NCBI RefSeq assembly: GCF_016793595.1
Contig: NZ_JAEULY010000013.1
Span: 1-64,000, forward strand
Length of the DNA stretch: 64,000 bases
From: Phreatobacter sp.
GTDB lineage: Bacteria > Pseudomonadota > Alphaproteobacteria > Rhizobiales > Phreatobacteraceae
Direction: 5' to 3'
The notes under the pieces are model-generated. The model saw only the letters and a program-made list of their open reading frames with translations. It made no database searches and was not told where the DNA came from. Shown here piece by piece: positions 60,025-64,000 of the stretch. A program made the position numbers and the translations under genes. Numbering within the stretch: the first letter of the stretch is position 1; every line of letters begins with the position of its first letter.

Positions 60025-61203
60025 ATGGCAGGCATTGTCCTCGACCGGATCGAAAAGGCGTTTGGTGAGACGCGCGTGCTGAAGGGCGTGTCGTTGGCCT
60101 TCGACGCGGGCGCCTTCGTGTCGCTGGTCGGCCCGTCGGGCTGCGGCAAGACCACGCTGCTGCGCATCATCGCGGGACTGGAGCGTGCCGATACCGGTGC
60201 TGTCTCCATCGCCGGGCGCGACGTGACGGGCCTGCGCGCGGCAGACCGCGACGTCGCAATGGTGTTCCAGAACTACGCGCTCTATCCGCACATGACGGTG
60301 GAGCAGAACATTGCGCTGCCGCTGGTCATGCGCCGCCTGTCGGCGATCGAGCGAGCACCGTTTCTTGGCCGCCTCGTATCCGGCACGGGCGAGCGCCGCG
60401 CCGCGATCAAGGCGGAGGTCACGGAGGCCGCAAAACTCCTCTCCATCGATCACCTGATGCAGCGCCGTCCCGGCCAGCTCTCCGGCGGCCAGCGTCAGCG
60501 CGTCGCGCTCGGGCGCGCCATCGTCCGCCACCCCAAGGCCTTCCTGATGGACGAGCCGCTGTCGAACCTCGATGCGGCTTTGCGCCACGACATGCGGCGC
60601 GAGCTTGTCGACCTGCACAAGCGCGTCGGCGTGACCACGGTCTATGTCACCCACGACCAGGCCGAGGCGATGACCATGTCGGACCGCGTCGCGGTCATGC
60701 TCGGCGGCAACGTGTTGCAGTTCGGTTCGCCGCGCGAGGTCTACGAGCAGCCCGCCACCATCGACGTTGCGCAATTCATCGGCTCGCCACGCATCAACAT
60801 CCTGCCCGGCGAGGCTGGTGCGGAAGGGCGCATATCGGTTGCCGGTGTGCCGGTCGATGCGGTGGCGCCACGCACCGCGGGCAAGCTCGATATAGGCGTC
60901 CGCCCTGAACACCTCGCTATTGCCGACGAAGGCATTGCCATTGTCGTGCGCCATGTCGAGTTCCTCGGCGCCGAAATTCTCGTCTATGCCCGCGACACGC
61001 GCGCCGGCACGCACCTGACCGTGCGGCTCGATCCGCAAGCGTGGGAGGGTGCGCCGTCCCACGAAACGCTGACCGTCGCACCGCAGCCGGGCCGGTTGCT
61101 AGCCTTCGACGCTGCGGGAAACCGGGTCGGCCTGATTGGCACGGAAACAGCCGCGCAGGTGCAGGCGCATGTGCCCACGCGCCGGGTGCCGCGCTATGTC
61201 TGA
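60025..61203 (+). CDS. Ugp/Mal-type ABC importer ATPase (UgpC-like)
   Basis: 392 residues from ATG 60025 (GGGAG ribosome-binding site). Walker A VGPSGCGKTT, AMVFQNYALYPHMTV, signature LSGGQRQRVALGRA, Walker B AFLMDEPLSNLD, switch THDQAEAMTMSDRV, then a C-terminal TOBE/OB regulatory domain (GVRPEHLAI). An extra ~20-residue insertion (SAIERAPFLGRLVSGTGERR) lies between the Q-loop and signature. CUT1 family: sugars, polyols or glycerol-3-phosphate. The Pho-box and phosphodiesterase context suggests Ugp function. Overlaps the next gene by 8 bp. Confidence 0.88.
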   Translation: MAGIVLDRIEKAFGETRVLKGVSLAFDAGAFVSLVGPSGCGKTTLLRIIAGLERADTGAVSIAGRDVTGLRAADRDVAMVFQNYALYPHMTVEQNIALPLVMRRLSAIERAPFLGRLVSGTGERRAAIKAEVTEAAKLLSIDHLMQRRPGQLSGGQRQRVALGRAIVRHPKAFLMDEPLSNLDAALRHDMRRELVDLHKRVGVTTVYVTHDQAEAMTMSDRVAVMLGGNVLQFGSPREVYEQPATIDVAQFIGSPRINILPGEAGAEGRISVAGVPVDAVAPRTAGKLDIGVRPEHLAIADEGIAIVVRHVEFLGAEILVYARDTRAGTHLTVRLDPQAWEGAPSHETLTVAPQPGRLLAFDAAGNRVGLIGTETAAQVQAHVPTRRVPRYV

Positions 61204-62125
61204 CGCAGCCCTGCCTGCATCGCTCGCGCCTTCATCGACGTCTGAGCGCGCCGGCCATGGCGAGGCCTTTGCCGCATGGCTGCTGACGCTGCCGGCCATC
61301 CTCGCCTTCGTGCTGATGCTGCTGGTGCCGACGCTCGCGGTCGTCGCCATCGCCTTCACCGATTACGAGCTCGGCGCGCCGGCGCTCCGCACCATCGGCC
61401 TCGCCAATTTCGCCGAGCTGATGGAGGATCGCGGCTTCGTCACCTCGTTCCGCAACACCGCCTTCTTCGTCGCGGTGACGACGCCGGTCTCGATCATCGG
61501 CGGGCTCATGCTGGCGCTGCTGATCGAGAGCGGCACACGCGGCCGCGCCTTCTTCCGCGCCGTGTTCTTCCTGCCGGTCGTGTCGCTGATGGTCGCGATG
61601 GCGACCGCCTTCCAGTACATGTTCCACCCGACCATCGGACCTGTGAACGCAGCGCTGCGGGCGCTTGGGCTCGTCGGCCCGAACTGGCTCGGCTCTTCCG
61701 ACAGCGTCATGTGGACGCTCGCCATCATCGGCGTCTGGGAGCAGGTCGGCTTCAACATGGTGCTGTTCCTGGCGGGGCTCACCGCCATTCCGCGCGACCT
61801 CTACGCGGCGGCGGAGGTGGACGGCGTGCGCTCGGCATGGTCGCGGTTCTGGACCGTGACCTGGCCGCTGCTCGGCCCCACCAGCCTGTTCGTGCTGACC
61901 ATCACCATGATCCGCTCGCTGCGCGTCTTCGACATCGTCGCGACGCTGACGCAGGGCGGGCCGAACAAGGCCTCCGAGGTGCTGCTCTACACCATGTACA
62001 CGGAGGGCTTCACCTTCTTCCGCATGGGCTATTCGGCCGCGATCACCGTGGTGTTCCTGCTCGTCGTGGTCGTCCTCATGCTGCTCCAGACGCGCGTCCT
62101 CGACCGGCGCGTCCATTACGGGTGA
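61196..62125 (+). CDS. CUT1-type ABC importer permease (UgpA-like)
   Basis: 309 residues from ATG 61196 inside the end of the ATPase gene. Six membrane segments; ALLIESGTRGRAFFRAVFFLP and the EAA loop YAAAEVDGVRSAWSRFWTVTWPLL are typical of MalF/UgpA. Inner membrane, pairs with the next permease. Confidence 0.9.
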   Translation: MSDAALPASLAPSSTSERAGHGEAFAAWLLTLPAILAFVLMLLVPTLAVVAIAFTDYELGAPALRTIGLANFAELMEDRGFVTSFRNTAFFVAVTTPVSIIGGLMLALLIESGTRGRAFFRAVFFLPVVSLMVAMATAFQYMFHPTIGPVNAALRALGLVGPNWLGSSDSVMWTLAIIGVWEQVGFNMVLFLAGLTAIPRDLYAAAEVDGVRSAWSRFWTVTWPLLGPTSLFVLTITMIRSLRVFDIVATLTQGGPNKASEVLLYTMYTEGFTFFRMGYSAAITVVFLLVVVVLMLLQTRVLDRRVHYG

Positions 62126-62132
62126 GACGGTC

Positions 62133-62996
62133 ATGAACCCCGGATCCCAAATGCCCGGCTCGCACGACCGCAGCCTTGCCGCCGACCTGCCGCGCCTCGT
62201 ACTCCTGAGCGTGCTCGGCCTCCTGTTCCTGATGCCCTATATCTGGATGGTGTCGGTGTCGCTGAAGCCGCTGGACGAGGTCTGGCGCGCGTCGATGTCG
62301 CTGATCCCCGAGACCTTCGCCATCGACAAGAATTATGGTCGCGTGTTCCGCGAGGTGCCGATCGGCCGCTACCTCCTCAACGGCGCCATCGTCTGCTTCG
62401 GCATCCTCGTCTTCCAACTCGCCTTCGCCCTGCCGGCCGGTTACGCGCTGGCGAAGCTCAATTTCCGAGGTCGCGAGACGCTGTTCGCCTTCGTGATGCT
62501 CGGCCTGCTGATCCCCGCCCACGTGCCGGCGATCCCGCTCTACATCGCCTTCGCGCAGACCGGCATCCTCAACACCTACGCCGCGCTGATCGCGCCCTCG
62601 ACCATCTCGGTCTTCGCCATCTTCATGTTCCGCCAGTTCTTCCGCGCCATGCCGGACGAACTGATCCAGGCGGCGCGCATGGACGGGCTCGGGGAATGGT
62701 CGATCGTCTGGCGCATCATCGTGCCCAACGCCTGGCCGGCCGCGACTGCCTTCGCGATCTTCTCGGTCGTCGCCCACTGGAACGACCTGTTCTGGCCGCT
62801 CATCGCCGTCTCCGGCAAGGGCGAGCTCGCGACCCCCGCGCTCGGCGTCATCTACTTCCGCACCGAGGAGGCCGGCGACGATTTCGGCGCGCTGATGGCC
62901 GCCGCGACCATCACCACCATCCCGCTGGTGGCGGCCTTCCTCCTCGCCCAGCGCCGCTTCATCGAAGGCATCACCATGACCGGCCTCAAGGGTTGA
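62133..62996 (+). CDS. CUT1-type ABC importer permease (UgpE-like)
   Basis: 287 residues starting 7 bp after its partner. MalG/UgpE features: MPYIWMVSVSLKP after TM1, GYALAKLNFRGRETLF, and EAA loop IQAARMDGLGEWSIVWRIIVPNAWPA. Six membrane segments. Inner membrane channel half. Confidence 0.9.
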   Translation: MNPGSQMPGSHDRSLAADLPRLVLLSVLGLLFLMPYIWMVSVSLKPLDEVWRASMSLIPETFAIDKNYGRVFREVPIGRYLLNGAIVCFGILVFQLAFALPAGYALAKLNFRGRETLFAFVMLGLLIPAHVPAIPLYIAFAQTGILNTYAALIAPSTISVFAIFMFRQFFRAMPDELIQAARMDGLGEWSIVWRIIVPNAWPAATAFAIFSVVAHWNDLFWPLIAVSGKGELATPALGVIYFRTEEAGDDFGALMAAATITTIPLVAAFLLAQRRFIEGITMTGLKG

Positions 62997-63034
62997 GGCC
63001 GGTCGTTCGCTCGCATCCGCGTCCGGAGATCGTC

Positions 63035-64000
63035 ATGACTTTCTGCCTCACCCGCCGCACCGCGCTTGCCGGCGCCGCTGCGAGCCTCGCGGCTCCGCGC
63101 CTCGCCTTTGCGGCTCCGGTCGAGATCGAGGCGCATTACGCCATGCCGGCGGTCTACAAGGATGTGAAGGAGGCTATCGCGCGCGCCTTCATGGCCGCCA
63201 ATCCCGACGTGAAGGTCACCTGGCGCCAGCCGACTGCGAGCTATGACGAGGCCACGCAGCTCGTGCTGCGCGAGGCGGTCACCGGCCGCCAGCCGGACCT
63301 CACCTTCCAGGGTCTGAACCGCCTGCGCGTCGTCGCCGAGCGCGACCTTGCCGTCGATATCGCGCCGCTGCTCAAGGCCGAGGGCGAGTCCGTGAAGTTC
63401 GGCTACACGCCCGAACTGCTCGGCCTCGGGCAGGCGGGGGGCATTCAGGCCGGACTCGCCTTTGCGACCTCCAACCCCATCGTCTTCATCAATGCCGACC
63501 TGTTCCGCCGCGCCGGCCTCGATCCGGACAGGAAGCTGACGACCTGGGACGAGCATATCGAGGCGTCGAAGCGCATCTCCGCCCTCGGCGGCGGTATCCA
63601 CGGCTCCTACTACCGCTGGCAGGGCGACTGGATCTATTCGGCGCTGCTCTTCGGTTTCGGCGGCACGATGATGGACGCGGCCGAGCGCGATATCGGCTTC
63701 GCCGGTCCCGAGGGCCGCGCTTCGCTCACCGTGCTCGACCGCCTCGTGCGGCAGGGCGGCATGCCCGCGCTGTCGGGCGAGGCGGGCGCACAGGCCTTCG
63801 CCGCCGGCAAGGTCGGCATGTACTACTGGTCGACCGCCTTCCTGCGGCAGGCGATGAACTCGCTCGGCCAGAACTTCAAGCTGGCGACGTGGGAGTTCCC
63901 GCTCGGCGACAAGGCCCGCGGCCGCCTGCCGACCGGCGGCGCTGCCGGCATGATCCTCGCGAAGGATCCGGCCAAGCAGCAGGCCGCCTACCGGTTTCTG
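63035..64000 (+). CDS. CUT1-type ABC substrate-binding protein (UgpB-like), 3' partial
   Basis: 322 residues are visible and the frame is still open at the window edge, so the C-terminus is missing. ATG 63035 has a CGGAGA ribosome-binding site. Tat-like signal (TRRTALAGAAASLAAPRLAFA). The mature part begins like a cluster-D extracellular solute-binding protein: VEIEAHYAMPAVYKDVKEAIARAFMAANPDVKVTW, QLVLREAVTGRQPDLTF, and the later FAAGKVGMYYWS. Supplies ligand to the two permeases. Order ATPase-permease-permease-binding protein is the reverse of the usual ugpBAEC. Ligand inferred from context only. Confidence 0.87.
   Translation, partial: MTFCLTRRTALAGAAASLAAPRLAFAAPVEIEAHYAMPAVYKDVKEAIARAFMAANPDVKVTWRQPTASYDEATQLVLREAVTGRQPDLTFQGLNRLRVVAERDLAVDIAPLLKAEGESVKFGYTPELLGLGQAGGIQAGLAFATSNPIVFINADLFRRAGLDPDRKLTTWDEHIEASKRISALGGGIHGSYYRWQGDWIYSALLFGFGGTMMDAAERDIGFAGPEGRASLTVLDRLVRQGGMPALSGEAGAQAFAAGKVGMYYWSTAFLRQAMNSLGQNFKLATWEFPLGDKARGRLPTGGAAGMILAKDPAKQQAAYRFL

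Overview
The window is a GC-rich chromosomal segment of an alphaproteobacterium, most likely of the Hyphomicrobiales/Rhizobiales. The clues are the imuA-imuB-dnaE2 mutagenesis cassette behind a GAAC-N7-GAAC SOS box, tandem short flagellins, many Tat-exported ABC binding proteins, several caspase-like genes and a Rhizobiales-style intergenic palindrome. The genus cannot be fixed. I see no rRNA, tRNA, CRISPR array, transposase or phage gene, and gene packing is that of an ordinary chromosome.

Layout. 1-5.9 kb: end of a small protein, a Tat-exported alpha/beta hydrolase, an ABC half-exporter, a trypsin-fold protein whose catalytic serine is tryptophan, and small exported proteins. 6.0-10.5 kb: a possible HTH protein and two convergent caspase-family genes, one secreted and one membrane-anchored with four extracytoplasmic cysteine-pair repeats. 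10.7-15.4 kb: a peptide-type ABC importer (binding protein and two permeases, no ATPases) and an SMP-30 lactonase. 16.3-21.0 kb: a complete livGFKHM importer. 21.2-23.6 kb: an OmpA-domain protein with five 81-bp repeats.

23.6-34.4 kb is the most interesting block. A tight minus-strand operon (sugar-1-phosphate cytidylyltransferase, a single-chain SDR plus DegT aminotransferase fusion, GT2 glycosyltransferase, GNAT acyltransferase) lies beside two near-identical flagellins, followed by a GT41-type O-glycosyltransferase. I read it as a flagellin-glycosylation island that makes and transfers an N-acylated amino sugar, possibly CDP-linked. Both flagellin mRNAs have conserved leaders of four short hairpins, with AGGA in two loops and the ribosome-binding site in the last.

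34.5-40.2 kb: SOS mutagenesis cassette. 40.3-42.6 kb: HxlR regulator divergent from a DHFR-like reductase and a GST-like protein, then a Nudix hydrolase. 42.6-48.9 kb: tamA-tamB. 49.1-50.8 kb: YadG/YadH-type ABC-2 pair. 50.9-56.6 kb: exported subtilase, then an SbcCD/YhaO-YhaN-like nuclease-ATPase pair without a zinc hook. 56.7-59.0 kb: Zn/Cd-type P1B ATPase behind a MerR-type dyad. 59.0-64.0 kb: a GpdQ-like phosphodiesterase divergent from a Ugp-type importer, with a multi-repeat Pho-box-like sequence between them. This looks like a phosphate-starvation module for glycerophosphodiesters. The last gene runs off the window.
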